Below are positions 11,046 through 20,553 of a stretch of 64,000 nucleotides of DNA, piece after piece. Below the pieces are notes generated by a model. That model did no database searches. It was not told the origin of the DNA and worked only from the letters and a program-made list of their open reading frames with translations. The number at the start of each line of letters is the position of its first letter. The stretch's first letter is position 1. A program made the translations under genes and the position numbers. The DNA is from M0108 sp963841065 (GTDB taxonomy: Bacteria; Pseudomonadota; Gammaproteobacteria; Chromatiales; Chromatiaceae), in assembly GCA_963841065.1 (NCBI GenBank), contig CAWJBI010000042.1, positions 124,001-188,000 of the forward strand, in the 5' to 3' direction.

Positions 11046-11548
11046 CGGGACTGACCCACTTCAACGAGGCCGGCGAGGCGCGAATGGTCGATGTGGGCGC
11101 CAAGGCCGCGACCCGCCGCCGCGCCATCGCCGAGGGCTGGATCCGCCTCCTGCCCGCCACCCTGGAGCTGATCCTGACCGGTGGTCACAAGAAGGGGGAC
11201 GTGCTGGGCATCGCCCGCGTCGCCGGCATCATGGGGGCCAAACGCACCGCCGATCTGGTGCCCCTCTGCCACCCCCTGGCGCTGACGCACATTCGGGTTG
11301 ATCTGGAGCCGGAGGTGGAGACCGCGCGGGTGCGCTGCCGCGCGCGGGTCGAGACCCTGGGCCAGACCGGCGTGGAAATGGAGGCCCTGTGCGCGGTCCA
11401 GGTCGCCCTCCTGACGATTTATGATATGTGTAAGGCGGTGGATAAGGGTATGGTTATCGAAACGGTACGGCTGGTGGAGAAGTTGGGTGGCAGGTCGGGC
11501 CATTGGCGTCGCGATAACCAGGCCCTGGCCGGGACCCAAGGCGCATGA
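11042..11548 (+). CDS. moaC: Cyclic pyranopterin monophosphate synthase MoaC
   Basis: Second step of molybdenum cofactor synthesis. The 168-residue protein has the family signatures MVDVGAKAATRRRAIAEG, VLGIARVAGIMGAKRTADL, PLCHPLALTH, and GVEMEALCAVQVALLTIYDM with the catalytic KAVDKGM. Its stop overlaps engB by four bases. No other moa gene is in the window. Confidence 0.96.
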   Translation: MTGLTHFNEAGEARMVDVGAKAATRRRAIAEGWIRLLPATLELILTGGHKKGDVLGIARVAGIMGAKRTADLVPLCHPLALTHIRVDLEPEVETARVRCRARVETLGQTGVEMEALCAVQVALLTIYDMCKAVDKGMVIETVRLVEKLGGRSGHWRRDNQALAGTQGA

Positions 11549-12147
11549 ATACCCTCTATCGACAAGCCACCTTTCTCCGTGCCGTGGCGCGCCTGGATCA
11601 GGCCCCCGACGACGCGGGGCGCGAGGTTGCCTTCGCCGGACGTTCCAATGCCGGCAAGTCCAGCGCCATCAACACGATTTGTGATCAACGTCAGTTGGCG
11701 CGCACCAGTAAGACGCCGGGGCGCACCCAACAGATCGTCTTCTTTGAAACCGGCGAGGGCCGTCGCCTGGTGGATCTGCCCGGTTACGGTTACGCCCGGG
11801 TCTCGGAGGCCATCAAGCTCCAGTGGCAGGACCTGATGGCCGATTATTTGCGCCATCGTCAATCCCTGATTGGCTTGGTGGTGGTCATGGATATTCGCCA
11901 TCCCCTGACGGATTTCGATTTGCGTATGCTGGACTGGAGCCGCGAATCCAGTCTGCCCCTGCTATTGCTCCTGACCAAGAGCGATAAGCTCAAGCGGGGG
12001 GCCGGCATGGCCCAGGCGGAGCTGGTGCGGCGGGCGGTGGCAAAGGAGGGCGATCGCATCCGCGTCGAACGTTTTTCCTCCTTCGATCGCCAGGGGGTCG
12101 CGCCGGTGCATGAGGTACTCGACCAGTGGTTAGGCGTGGCGGGCTAA
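11545..12147 (+). CDS. engB: Ribosome biogenesis GTP-binding protein EngB/YsxC
   Basis: Essential GTPase for large-subunit assembly. The 200-residue protein carries G1 FAGRSNAGKSS, G2 region KTPGRTQQ, G3 LVDLPGYGYA, and G4 LLLTKSDK. Length and order of motifs are normal. It overlaps moaC by ATGA and appears to end the operon. Confidence 0.96.
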   Translation: MNTLYRQATFLRAVARLDQAPDDAGREVAFAGRSNAGKSSAINTICDQRQLARTSKTPGRTQQIVFFETGEGRRLVDLPGYGYARVSEAIKLQWQDLMADYLRHRQSLIGLVVVMDIRHPLTDFDLRMLDWSRESSLPLLLLLTKSDKLKRGAGMAQAELVRRAVAKEGDRIRVERFSSFDRQGVAPVHEVLDQWLGVAG

Positions 12148-12188
12148 CGACTTCACGCCGCGCCTCTCGCCGGAGGGCCGGGTGGGGG

Positions 12189-12260
12189 CTGGCGGGGGTG
12201 TCGACAGCAGGGATGCTGTCGCCAAGCCAACAGGGACGTATTCACGGTGTCCCCCGCCAG
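12189..12260. repeat. Nested inverted repeat downstream of engB
   Basis: The outer arms CTGGCGGGGG (12189-12198) and CCCCCGCCAG (12251-12260) enclose an inner hairpin GACAGCA-GGGA-TGCTGTC (12203-12220) and the string CAGGGACGTATTCACGG. This layout looks like a REP-type intergenic element of gammaproteobacteria, lying between convergent engB and the DUF302 gene. Single copy seen here. Confidence 0.5.
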
Positions 12261-12311
12261 ACACCACCCGGCCCGGGAAACCGAAAACTCAGATATATCC
12301 CGGGGTCGCCA

Positions 12312-12890
12312 TCAGAACTCGCCCTTGGCTGCTCCCCGCATGATCTCCTGGATGGTGGTGCTGATCCGTTGGGCGGCCGCCTTGAGATCCGGCGGTAGGG
12401 CCTTACCCCCATGGATCATGAGTTCCAGATTCAGGGAATAGAGCCAGAGGCGTCCCTGCTTGTCCTCGACCAAGGCGATGCGGCAGGGCATGAAGCCGCT
12501 GTATTGGTCGCGGTATTCCAGCATGAGCTTGCCAACTCCGGCGTCGCAGAAGGACAGGAAGTTGACGTAGCGGTAGTCTTCCCCGGTGATGGCCTTGATC
12601 TGCTTGTAAAAAGGCGACTCGCCGACAAAGAGGAAATTACGACTGGTGGCGAGGCTCTTGAGGGATTCGATCACTTCCTCCGGGGTCAGTCCCTCTTCCA
12701 CCTGCTCGGCCCACATCATGGCGACGCCCGGGTCGCCAGTCTCCAATAGACGCTGGCCCAATTCGCCATAGACGCGTGGAAAATCGCTGTCGAACTCGGA
12801 CAGGGCCGGCGCCAGCCGCACATAGGCGTAGCCGAGGCCGATGAGGCTGGCTAACCCGATCAGGGCCAGCAGATTGCGGATGATCTTCAT
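12312..12890 (-). CDS. DUF302-domain membrane-anchored protein
   Basis: A 192-residue protein with an N-terminal hydrophobic anchor (residues about 7-25, LLALIGLASLIGLGYAYVRL) followed by a periplasmic domain. The C-terminal part (FCDAGVGKLMLEYRDQY, FMPCRIALVEDKQGRLWLYS) fits DUF302 proteins, which often co-occur with sulfur-oxidation or cytochrome genes. Function is not established. It is convergent with engB and separated from the upstream repeat protein by a large hairpin. Confidence 0.8.
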   Translation of the reverse strand: MKIIRNLLALIGLASLIGLGYAYVRLAPALSEFDSDFPRVYGELGQRLLETGDPGVAMMWAEQVEEGLTPEEVIESLKSLATSRNFLFVGESPFYKQIKAITGEDYRYVNFLSFCDAGVGKLMLEYRDQYSGFMPCRIALVEDKQGRLWLYSLNLELMIHGGKALPPDLKAAAQRISTTIQEIMRGAAKGEF

Positions 12891-12935
12891 GACGAATGCT
12901 CTCCCAGTGGTGTCCCCGTTATCGTTTTAATGAGA

Positions 12936-12977
12936 CCCGGATGGGTCTGGCTCCCTGGGGAGCCAGACCCATCCGGG
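12936..12977 (-). terminator. Very strong hairpin downstream of the 13-14 kb repeat protein
   Basis: Two perfectly complementary 20-base arms (12936-12955 beginning CCCGGATGGG; 12958-12977 ending CCATCCGGG) leave a two-base loop. It begins 20 bases after the stop codon of the minus-strand gene at 12997. No strong T tract follows on that strand, so termination is inferred from position. Confidence 0.6.
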
Positions 12978-12996
12978 GGGATGTCCAAGCCGAAGG

Positions 12997-14108
12997 CTAC
13001 CAGCGGTTATAACCGCTGTTGGGCATCATCATGGGCGCTGGCATTTGGGCGGGATAGCCGCCGGACCAGGGCATGGTCTGGCCTTGGCCTTGGTAGCCGG
13101 GGCCACCAAAACCTGGGTTGGCGGGCGGGTAGGGCCTGGCCGGGGGGGCGCCAAAATCCTGGCCATAGGGCATGGGCGGGTTCATGTCGCGATCCATGGG
13201 TGGCATGGGCGGGCTCATTTCCCGGCCCATGGGGGGCAGGGGCATGGGGGCATGGGCGGCTGACCAAACATGGCCTCGGCGGCCTCGCGCTCCTCGGCCG
13301 ACATCTGATCGACGATCTTGCGGTAGTTCTCCCACTTCGCCTTTCTGGCCTCGCGGCGTTGCTCGGCCTCCTTCCAGGGCGGCGTCTCGGGCATGGTTAT
13401 GCCTTGGGTGGCGGCCCGCTCGCGCATTTCCGCCCAGTGCTGATCACGCAGGGCCGCCCGCTCCTCCGGGGTGGCATTGCGCATCTTCTCCATTTGGGCG
13501 CGACGCTCCTCGGCGGTCTCCAGGTTCCAGGGGGCCTGATCCGGACCCTCGGCGGAGGCGCGCTGCTTGGCCCGCTCACGCATGGCCTGCATGGCCTGCT
13601 CGCGGCGGGCCATCCATTCCTGATCCATGCCTTCCATGCCGGAGGGGCTGGCCCAGGCCGGCATCTCGGGCATTTCGGGCATCTCGGGGGGCGTGAAGCC
13701 CGCCTCGTCCCAGGGTGGCGACTCGGGCAGGTTCAGGCCCGCCGTCTCGGCGCGCTTGCGGAGTTCCTCGTAGCGCTGTTTGCGCTTGGCCATCATTTCG
13801 GCGCGACGCTCCTCCATTCGCTTGGCGGCGGCATCGGCATGGGCCGCCGCCGCGCTGGCGCCAGGCGCACCCGCGGCGCCAGCCGGCGCCTCGGTCGCGG
13901 CCACCGGGGCCGGGCTGGGAGCCGCTGCCTCGGGTGCCGGCGGGACCGGGGCGGGGGCGGTCGCCGCGGCTGCGGGTGCCGGGGGTGCGACCACCGCCGC
14001 GTCTTGACCGGCGGGGGTGGTGCTGGTCTGCGCCATGGCCGCCTGGCTCAGGGCCAAGCTCAGGGCCGCGGCCGAGGCGAACAGCAGATAGGGGGTCTTG
14101 TCATGCAT
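12997..14108 (-). CDS. Exported Ala/Pro-rich repeat protein, one frameshift
   Basis: Function unknown. An N-terminal signal peptide (LLFASAAALSLALSQAAMAQ) is followed by an Ala/Pro-rich segment (residues about 30-85). Then come charged helical repeats ending in a PPW motif: LNLPESPPWDEA, AEGPDQAPWNLE and ITMPETPPWKEA, each preceded by an R/E/A-rich helix such as MRERAATQG. A frame change near 13240 leads into a Met/Pro/Gly/Tyr-rich tail (GFGGPGYQGQGQTMPW ... PNSGYNRW). The tail recalls sulfur-globule and matrix proteins, but homology is not shown. Confidence 0.72.
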
Positions 14109-14494
14109 GGGTTAGTTCCTCCTGGGATTTTGGTAATGCAAGGCGCCCGACCGATCCGACATGGATGGGCACAGGGACTATTTCATTCTAGTATTGGTTG
14201 CCCGGCTTGTCGTCCCCTCCCGAGTGGAATAGCGGCGCTCCAGGCCCCGACTATCGGGACATGGCCCCTCCCCGGTGCGTGAGGTTGGGGGGCTAGCCGC
14301 GCTGGACCTCGCCACCTTGACGCTCTAACCCCGTGCATGGTTGGGCGGGTCTGCCCCAGGCCCAACAATTTCGTGTGCCCCCCTGACGCCAGCCGATCCA
14401 ACCTTTAGAATCCCGTCTCGGGGGATGCCAAGGGCTTGCGGCCCTGAGCCAGGCGCGGGGCGTTCCAGGATCAATCTCAGCCAGGGGACAGAGG
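14109..14494. other. Intergenic, no gene recognised (386 bases)
   Basis: This lies between the divergent starts of the exported repeat protein and the phosphohexomutase. I see no convincing coding frame, RNA gene or clear promoter pair. Both genes must have promoters here. Confidence 0.5.
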
Positions 14495-15982
14495 ATGCAA
14501 ATCGGTGATCTGATGGTGCAAAGCGGGGTCCAGTTCGGCACCAGCGGGGCACGCGGACTGGCGGTGGAGATGACCGACCGCGTCTGTTACGCCTATACAC
14601 TCGGCTTCCTCCAGTATGTCGCCGCCATCGGCGCGCTCCGGCCGGACGGCGAGGTGGCCCTGGCCGGGGACTATCGCCCCAGTACCGGCCGCATCCTTGC
14701 CGCCTGTGCCCAGGCGGTGGGCGATCTGGGCTACCGACCGCGCTATGTCGGTCGCATCCCCAGCCCGGCCGTCGCCGCCTTTGGCATGGCCCAGGGGATG
14801 CCGAGCCTCATGGTCACCGGCAGCCATATCCCCGACGATCGTAACGGCATCAAGTTCAATCTGCCCACCGGGGAGATCATGAAGGAGGACGAGGCCGGCA
14901 TCCGCGCCCAGGTGGTCGAGCTGCCCGTGGGTGCCTTCACTGCGGATGGGGCCTGGGTCCCCGGCGCCGCCCGGGATCTGCCCCCGGAGGAGGCCGCCGG
15001 TTACCAGGCCTACGTGGCCCGCTATCTGGACTTCTTCCCGGCGGGATGCCTGGCTGGCCTGAGTATCGGCCTCTACGAACACTCCAGTGTCGCCCGCGAT
15101 GCCTTCTTCGAGGTCCTCACCGGACTGGGGGCCCAGGTGGACCGGCTGGGCCGCTCGGAGGTCTTCATCCCCGTCGATACCGAGGCCATCCGCCCCGAGG
15201 ATGTCAGCCTGGGGCGTGCCTGGGCGGCCACCGGTCGTTACCAGGCCCTGGTCTCCACGGATGGCGATGGCGACCGGCCCCTGGTGTCCGACGAGCGGGG
15301 GGAATGGCTGCGTGGCGATGTCACGGGTATTCTCTGTGCCCGCTATCTCGGCGCCGATGGCGTGGCCACCCCCGTCAGTTGCAACACCGCCCTGGAGAAG
15401 AGCGGCTGGTTTCCGGCCATCCGGCGCACGCGCATCGGCTCGCCCTATGTCATTGCCAGCATGACGACCCTGGTGGGGGAAGGTTTGACCAGCGTTGTCG
15501 GTTACGAGGCCAATGGCGGCTTCCTCACCGCCACCGATCTGATGAGGGCGGGCCGTCGCTTGCCAGCCCTGCCCACCCGGGACGCCCTCCTGGTCGCCAT
15601 CGCCCTCTTGCTGGCAGCCCGGGAGCAGGGCATCCCCCTCTCCGCCCTGGCCGCGGGCCTGCCCCCTCGCTACACCGCCAGCGATCGCCTCAAGGATTTT
15701 CCGACGGAACTCAGTCGGGAGCATCTGGGCGCCCTGACCAGCGGTAATAGCCAAAATGACCTCAAGGCGGCGGAGGTCCTGTTCGGGGGGCGCTTTGGGC
15801 CCGTGGTCACCATCGACAACACCGATGGCGTGCGCATCACCTTCGCCAGTGGCGAGATCGCCCACCTGCGTCCCTCCGGCAACGCCCCGGAACTGCGTGC
15901 CTACACCGAGGCCGACAGCCTGGAGCGGGCCTGGGAAATGAATCGCCAGTGCCTGGACCTGCTGGCCGGCTGGCGGCGCTAG
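14495..15982 (+). CDS. Alpha-D-phosphohexomutase (phosphomannomutase/phosphoglucomutase family)
   Basis: A 495-residue, four-domain phosphohexomutase. Motifs in order: FGTSGARGL, VTGSHIPDDRNGIKF (phosphoserine loop), STDGDGDRPLV (Mg2+ loop), GYEANGGF (sugar-binding loop) and LRPSGNAPELRAYTE (phosphate-binding loop). It interconverts hexose 1- and 6-phosphates for polysaccharide or glycogen metabolism. Which sugar it prefers cannot be read from the motifs; the EANGG loop is compatible with ManB-like enzymes. Intact frame, stand-alone gene. Confidence 0.88.
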   Translation: MQIGDLMVQSGVQFGTSGARGLAVEMTDRVCYAYTLGFLQYVAAIGALRPDGEVALAGDYRPSTGRILAACAQAVGDLGYRPRYVGRIPSPAVAAFGMAQGMPSLMVTGSHIPDDRNGIKFNLPTGEIMKEDEAGIRAQVVELPVGAFTADGAWVPGAARDLPPEEAAGYQAYVARYLDFFPAGCLAGLSIGLYEHSSVARDAFFEVLTGLGAQVDRLGRSEVFIPVDTEAIRPEDVSLGRAWAATGRYQALVSTDGDGDRPLVSDERGEWLRGDVTGILCARYLGADGVATPVSCNTALEKSGWFPAIRRTRIGSPYVIASMTTLVGEGLTSVVGYEANGGFLTATDLMRAGRRLPALPTRDALLVAIALLLAAREQGIPLSALAAGLPPRYTASDRLKDFPTELSREHLGALTSGNSQNDLKAAEVLFGGRFGPVVTIDNTDGVRITFASGEIAHLRPSGNAPELRAYTEADSLERAWEMNRQCLDLLAGWRR

Positions 15983-16028
15983 GCGGGCCAACCAAGGCTG
16001 AGATTTTTGCGATCAGGAGATAAAGTCC

Positions 16029-16538
16029 ATGAGATTCCATCAGGCGTTCCTGGGTGTGGGACTGGCCCTGGCCTTTTCACCCCTGCTGGCCCAGTCCGGG
16101 TCCGACTCCAAGTCGAGTGCCAGCCCCAGCCCCAGCATCTGGTCCAAGGCCGGTACCCAGGTGCAGGAGGCCGCCGGCGCCGTGGGTGCGGCCACCACCG
16201 AAACCGCTACCCAGGGCTGGGAGGCCACCAAGCAGCAGTCCAGCAGCGTTTGGGAGGCGACCAAGGCGCATACCCAACGGGGTTGGCAGGCGACGAAGGA
16301 CTTTACCACCCAGGGCTGGGAGGCGACCCAGTCCTACACTCAGGAGAAATGGGAGGCCGCCAAGGAGGCCACCACCGATACGATGGAGCAGGCCCAGGCC
16401 CCCTTCAAGCCCACCAAGCAACCGGCCAGGCCGGCACCGGCCCCCATCCAGTCCTCGCGTCAGGCTCCTCCGGCCGCCGCTCCCGCCTCGCCCGCCGCCG
16501 GTTTCGACGAATCCTTGCCATCGAAGCCGGCACCCTAA
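16029..16538 (+). CDS. Exported protein built of Trp-anchored 11-residue repeats
   Basis: No named family recognised. A signal peptide (FLGVGLALAFSPLLAQ) precedes a Ser-rich segment. The core has five consecutive 11-residue units with Trp at a fixed position (TQGWEATKQQS, SSVWEATKAHT, QRGWQATKDFT, TQGWEATQSYT, QEKWEAAKEAT); the TGG codons sit exactly 33 bases apart (16218, 16251, 16284, 16317, 16350). A Pro/Ala-rich tail follows. The 11-mer period resembles LEA group 3 or apolipoprotein-like amphipathic helices, suggesting membrane association or protection in the periplasm. Start at ATG 16029. Confidence 0.75.
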   Translation: MRFHQAFLGVGLALAFSPLLAQSGSDSKSSASPSPSIWSKAGTQVQEAAGAVGAATTETATQGWEATKQQSSSVWEATKAHTQRGWQATKDFTTQGWEATQSYTQEKWEAAKEATTDTMEQAQAPFKPTKQPARPAPAPIQSSRQAPPAAAPASPAAGFDESLPSKPAP

Positions 16539-16720
16539 CCCCAGGGCGGGGGGTGTCGACTGGATTTCCCTGACGCGAAGGAACGCCGCCAGGGAAGACC
16601 TGTCGCGATCCGTTCGAGGGTTGGAGCGCCCCTGATGGCTCATCAGGTTACCCTGTCGCGATGCAACAAGAAGAGGGCATGGCCCTTGGTGAACACGGCG
16701 GATCGACAGGAGAAGGACCC

Positions 16721-19092
16721 ATGAATAAGAAGGCACTGACCGAGGCGGACATTCGGACCAAGTTCATCACGCCCGCTCTGGTCGGGGCGAACGGGGACAA
16801 GTGGGACCTCATGACGCAGGTGCGCGAGGAGGTCTATTTCACCAAGGGCCGGGTCATGGTTCGCGGTAAATCGGTGAGGCGTGGCGTCGCCAGAAGGGCC
16901 GACTACATCCTCGATTACAAGCCCAACATCCCTCTGGCCCTCATCGAGGCGAAGGACAACCATCACGCCGTCGGCGACGGCATGCAGCAGGCGCTGGATT
17001 GCGCCGAAATGCTGGATATCCCCTTCGTCTACAGCTCCAACGGCGACGCCTTCCTGGAGCATGACCGCACGGTGACCAGCGGGGCCGTGACCCGCGAGAT
17101 ACCGCTGGATCAATTTCCCTCCCCGGAAGAACTCTGGACGCGCTACTGCCAGGCCAAGGGGTTGACGCGGATCGCAAGCCCTCGTCGCTACCCAGGATTA
17201 CTTTGACGATGGCTCGGGTAAGACGCCGCGCTATTACCAGCTCATCGCCATCAATCGCACGGTAGAGGCGATCGCGCGGGGCCAGAACCGCATCCTGCTG
17301 GTCATGGCCACGGGTACGGGCAAGACCTACACCGCCTTTCAGATCATCTGGCGGCTATGGCGATCCGGCGCCAAGAAACGCATCCTCTTCCTGGTGGATC
17401 GCAATATCCTGGCCGACCAGACCAAGACCAACGACTTCAAGCCCTTCGGCCAGGCCATGACCAAGATCACCAACCGCACGGGTGGACAAGGCGTTCGAGA
17501 TCTATCTCTGCCTCTATCAGGCGGTGACCGGCACCGAGGAGGAGCAGAACATCTACAGGCAGTTCTCCCCGGACTTCTTCGATCTGGTCTTCGTGGACGA
17601 GTGTCACCGGGGCAGTGCCGCGGACGATGCCGCCTGGCGCAAGGTGCTCGAATACTTCTCCGCGGCCACCCAGATCGGGATGACGGCCACCCCCAAGGAA
17701 ACCAAGGACGTCTCCAACATCGACTACTTCGGCGAGCCCCTCTACACCTACTCCCTGCGGCAGGGCATCGCCGACGGCTTTCTGGCGCCCTATAAGGTGG
17801 TGCGGATCGGGCTGGACCGGGATCTGGACGGCTGGCGACCGGCGTTGGGGCAGACCGACAAGTTTGGTCATGCCATCGAGGACCGCGAATACAACGACAG
17901 CGACTATCGACCGCAACCTGATACTCGAACAAGCGCACGGTCCTGGTCGCCGCCAAGATCACCGAGTTTCTCAAGGCGACGGATCGCTTCGCCAAGACCA
18001 TCGTCTTCTGCCAGAACATCGACCATGCGGAGCGCATGCGCCAGGCCCTGGTCAATGCCAATCAGGATCTGGCCGCCGCCAACAGCCGGTACGTGATGCG
18101 CATCACCGGCGACAACGACGAGGGCAAGGCCCAGCTCGACAACTTCATCGATCCGGAATCGACCTTTCCGGTCATCGCCGTGACCTCCCAGCTCATGTCC
18201 ACCGGCGTCGATGCCCAGACCTGCCACCTGATCGTGCTCGACAAACAGATCAAGTCCATGACCGAGTTCAAGCAGATCATCGGGCGCGGCACCCGCATCA
18301 ACGAGGACTACAACAAGCTGTATTTCACCATCATGGATTTCCGGGGGGCCACGGCGCTCTTCGCCGACCCGGACTTCGACGGCGATCCCGTTCAGATCTA
18401 CGAGCCAGGTCCCGGTCAGTCGCCTGTCCCGCCCGACGATGACCCGCAAGCAGGAGAAGACGGGATCGGCGGCGAGGGCGACGTCGATCCCTTCGGGGAC
18501 GGGCAAGACCCGCCTGGCCCCGGCGCCACCCGCTACTACGTGGACGACGTCGCGGTCCGCGTCGTCACCGAGCGCGTCCAGTATCTGGATGCGGACGGGC
18601 GGCTCATCACCGAATCGCTCACGGGATTATTCCCGCAAGACCCTGCGCAAGACCTACGCCTCCCTGGACGCCTTCCTCAACGCCTGGAACGACGCCGACC
18701 GCAAACAGGCCATCCTGGAGGAGCTGGCCGCCAAGGGCGTCTTTCTCGACGAGTTGGCCGAGCAGGTGGGCCGCGACTACGACGCCTTCGATCTCGTCTG
18801 CCATGTCGCCTTCGACCAGCCACCCCTGACGCGCCGGGAGCGGGCCGACAAGGTGCGCAAGCGCAACGTCTTCGCCACCTATGGCGACCAGGCCCGCGCC
18901 GTCCTCGATGCCCTGCTCCAGAAATACGCCGACGCCGGCCTCCGCAGCGTCGAGTCCCTGGAGATTCTCAAGGTGGACCCCCTGCCCACCCTCGGCACCC
19001 CGGTGGAGATCGTCAAACTCTTCGGCGGCAAGGCCGCCTATCTCGCCGCCGTGCGCCAACTCGAAACCGCCCTGTACCAGAAGGCCGCCTAG
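16721..19092 (+). CDS. hsdR: Type I restriction enzyme R subunit (HsdR), frameshifted
   Basis: Translocating endonuclease subunit of a type I system. In order it shows the N-terminal PD-(D/E)XK nuclease (ADYILDYKPNIPLALIEAKD), helicase motif I (VMATGTGKTYTAF), motif II DECHRG, motif III GMTATP, motif VI IIGRGTRIN, and a C-terminal HsdM-interaction region. Frame changes lie near 17170, 17480, 17910-17930 and 18625. Repaired length is about 790 residues, fitting the EcoAI-like (type IB) group. Start at ATG 16721 after GGAGAAGGA. hsdM starts 3 bases after the stop. Confidence 0.92.
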
Positions 19093-19095
19093 CCC

Positions 19096-20553
19096 ATGCC
19101 GAATGTCTCCAACCTCGTCAAGACCATCCAGGACATCATGCGCAAGGACGCCGGGACCTACGGCGACGCCCAGCGGCTCGAACAACTCGGCTGGCTCTTC
19201 TTCCTCAAGATCTTCGACGACCGGGAAAAGGAGCTGGAGCTGTTGCGCGACGACTACCGCTCGCCGCTCCCCGCGCACCTGCGCTGGTCCAGTTGGGCGG
19301 CGGACGACGAGGGCATCACCGGCGACGCCCTGCTCGACTTCGTCAACAACCACCTGCTGCCCCGGCTCAAGGCCCTGACCGGCGGCGGCGACAAGATCGC
19401 CGGGCTCATCCGCATGAGCTTCGAGGATGCCAACAACTACATGAAGAACGGCACCCTGATGCGGCAGGTCATCAACAAGATCAACGGCATCGACTTCAAC
19501 GCCTCCGATGACCGCCACCTCTTCGGCGACATCTACGAGAAGCTGCTCAAGGACCTGCAGTCCGCCGGCAATGCCGGCGAGTTCTACACCCCGCGCGCCG
19601 TCACCCAATTCATCGTCGAGCAGGTCGATCCCCGCCTCGGCGAGACCCTCCTCGACCCCGCCTGCGGCACCGGCGGTTTCCTCGACCTGCGCCATCGAGC
19701 ACCTGCGCAAGCAGGCCAAGACCGAGGCCGACGAGCGCGGCATCCAGGACTGCTTCGCCGGCATCGAGAAGAAGCACCTGCCCCATGTGCTCTGCATGAC
19801 CAACCTGCTCCTGCACGGCATCGAGGTGCCCTCCAACGTCCGCCACGACAACACCCTCGCCCGTCCCCTGCGGGACTGGCGGCCGAAGGAGCGGGTGGAC
19901 GTCATCGTCACCAACCCGCCCTTCGGCGGCATGGAGGAGGACGGCATCGAGGCCAACTTCCCCGCCGAGTTCCGCACCCGCGAGACCGCCGATCTCTTCC
20001 TCGTGCTGCTGATGAAGATCCTCAAGCCCGGCGGCCGCGCCGGTCTGGTGCTGCCCGACGGCACCCTCTTCGGCGAGGGCGTCAAGACCCGCATCAAGGA
20101 GGCCCTGCTCACCGACTGCAACCTGCACACCATCGTCCGCCTGCCCAACGGCGTCTTCAATCCCTACACCGGCATCCGCACCAACCTCCTCTTCTTCACC
20201 AAGGGCCGGCCGACGACGGAGGTCTGGTATTACGAGCACCCCTATCCGCCCGGCGCCAAGAGCTACAACAAGGGCAAGCCCATCCGCATCGAGGAGTTCG
20301 AGGCGAGCGCGCCTGGTGGGGCTCGGAAGAGGACGGCTTCGCCGCCCGCGTGGAAAACGAGCGGGCCTGGCGCGTCTCCATCGACCAGATCAAGGCCGGC
20401 AACTTCAACCTCGACCTCAAGAACCCGCACAACCCGGACACCGGGCCGGGGGACCTGGATCACCTCCTGCCCGAATACGAAAAGCTCCTCGCCCAGATCG
20501 CCGAGACTCGGAACGCTCTCAAGACCCAGCTCATGGAGGCATTGAGCCGATGA
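19096..20553 (+). CDS. hsdM: Type I modification methylase M subunit (HsdM), two compensating frameshifts
   Basis: N6-adenine methyltransferase subunit. The helical N-terminal domain (LEQLGWLFFLKIFDDREKE) is followed by the SAM motif I region LLDPACGTGGFL and the catalytic motif IV VIVTNPPFGG. GNAGEFYTPRAVTQFIVEQ is the family entry motif. The frame leaves near 19690 and returns near 20310, so the middle (including NPPF) is read in another frame while both ends agree. Length is normal when repaired. Its stop overlaps the next start (ATGA at 20550). Confidence 0.93.
   Translation: MPNVSNLVKTIQDIMRKDAGTYGDAQRLEQLGWLFFLKIFDDREKELELLRDDYRSPLPAHLRWSSWAADDEGITGDALLDFVNNHLLPRLKALTGGGDKIAGLIRMSFEDANNYMKNGTLMRQVINKINGIDFNASDDRHLFGDIYEKLLKDLQSAGNAGEFYTPRAVTQFIVEQVDPRLGETLLDPACGTGGFLDLRHRAPAQAGQDRGRRARHPGLLRRHREEAPAPCALHDQPAPARHRGALQRPPRQHPRPSPAGLAAEGAGGRHRHQPALRRHGGGRHRGQLPRRVPHPRDRRSLPRAADEDPQARRPRRSGAARRHPLRRGRQDPHQGGPAHRLQPAHHRPPAQRRLQSLHRHPHQPPLLHQGPADDGGLVLRAPLSARRQELQQGQAHPHRGVRGERAWWGSEEDGFAARVENERAWRVSIDQIKAGNFNLDLKNPHNPDTGPGDLDHLLPEYEKLLAQIAETRNALKTQLMEALSR

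Noticed and set aside
12930..14282. Plus-strand 450-codon frame opposite the exported repeat protein
   Set aside because: No signal, motif or start site; the minus-strand frame has a signal peptide and repeats. The plus frame is Gly/Arg/His-rich shadow.
18619..20160. 513-codon minus-strand frame opposite hsdR/hsdM
   Set aside because: Covers clear HsdR and HsdM motifs on the plus strand; composition is shadow-like.
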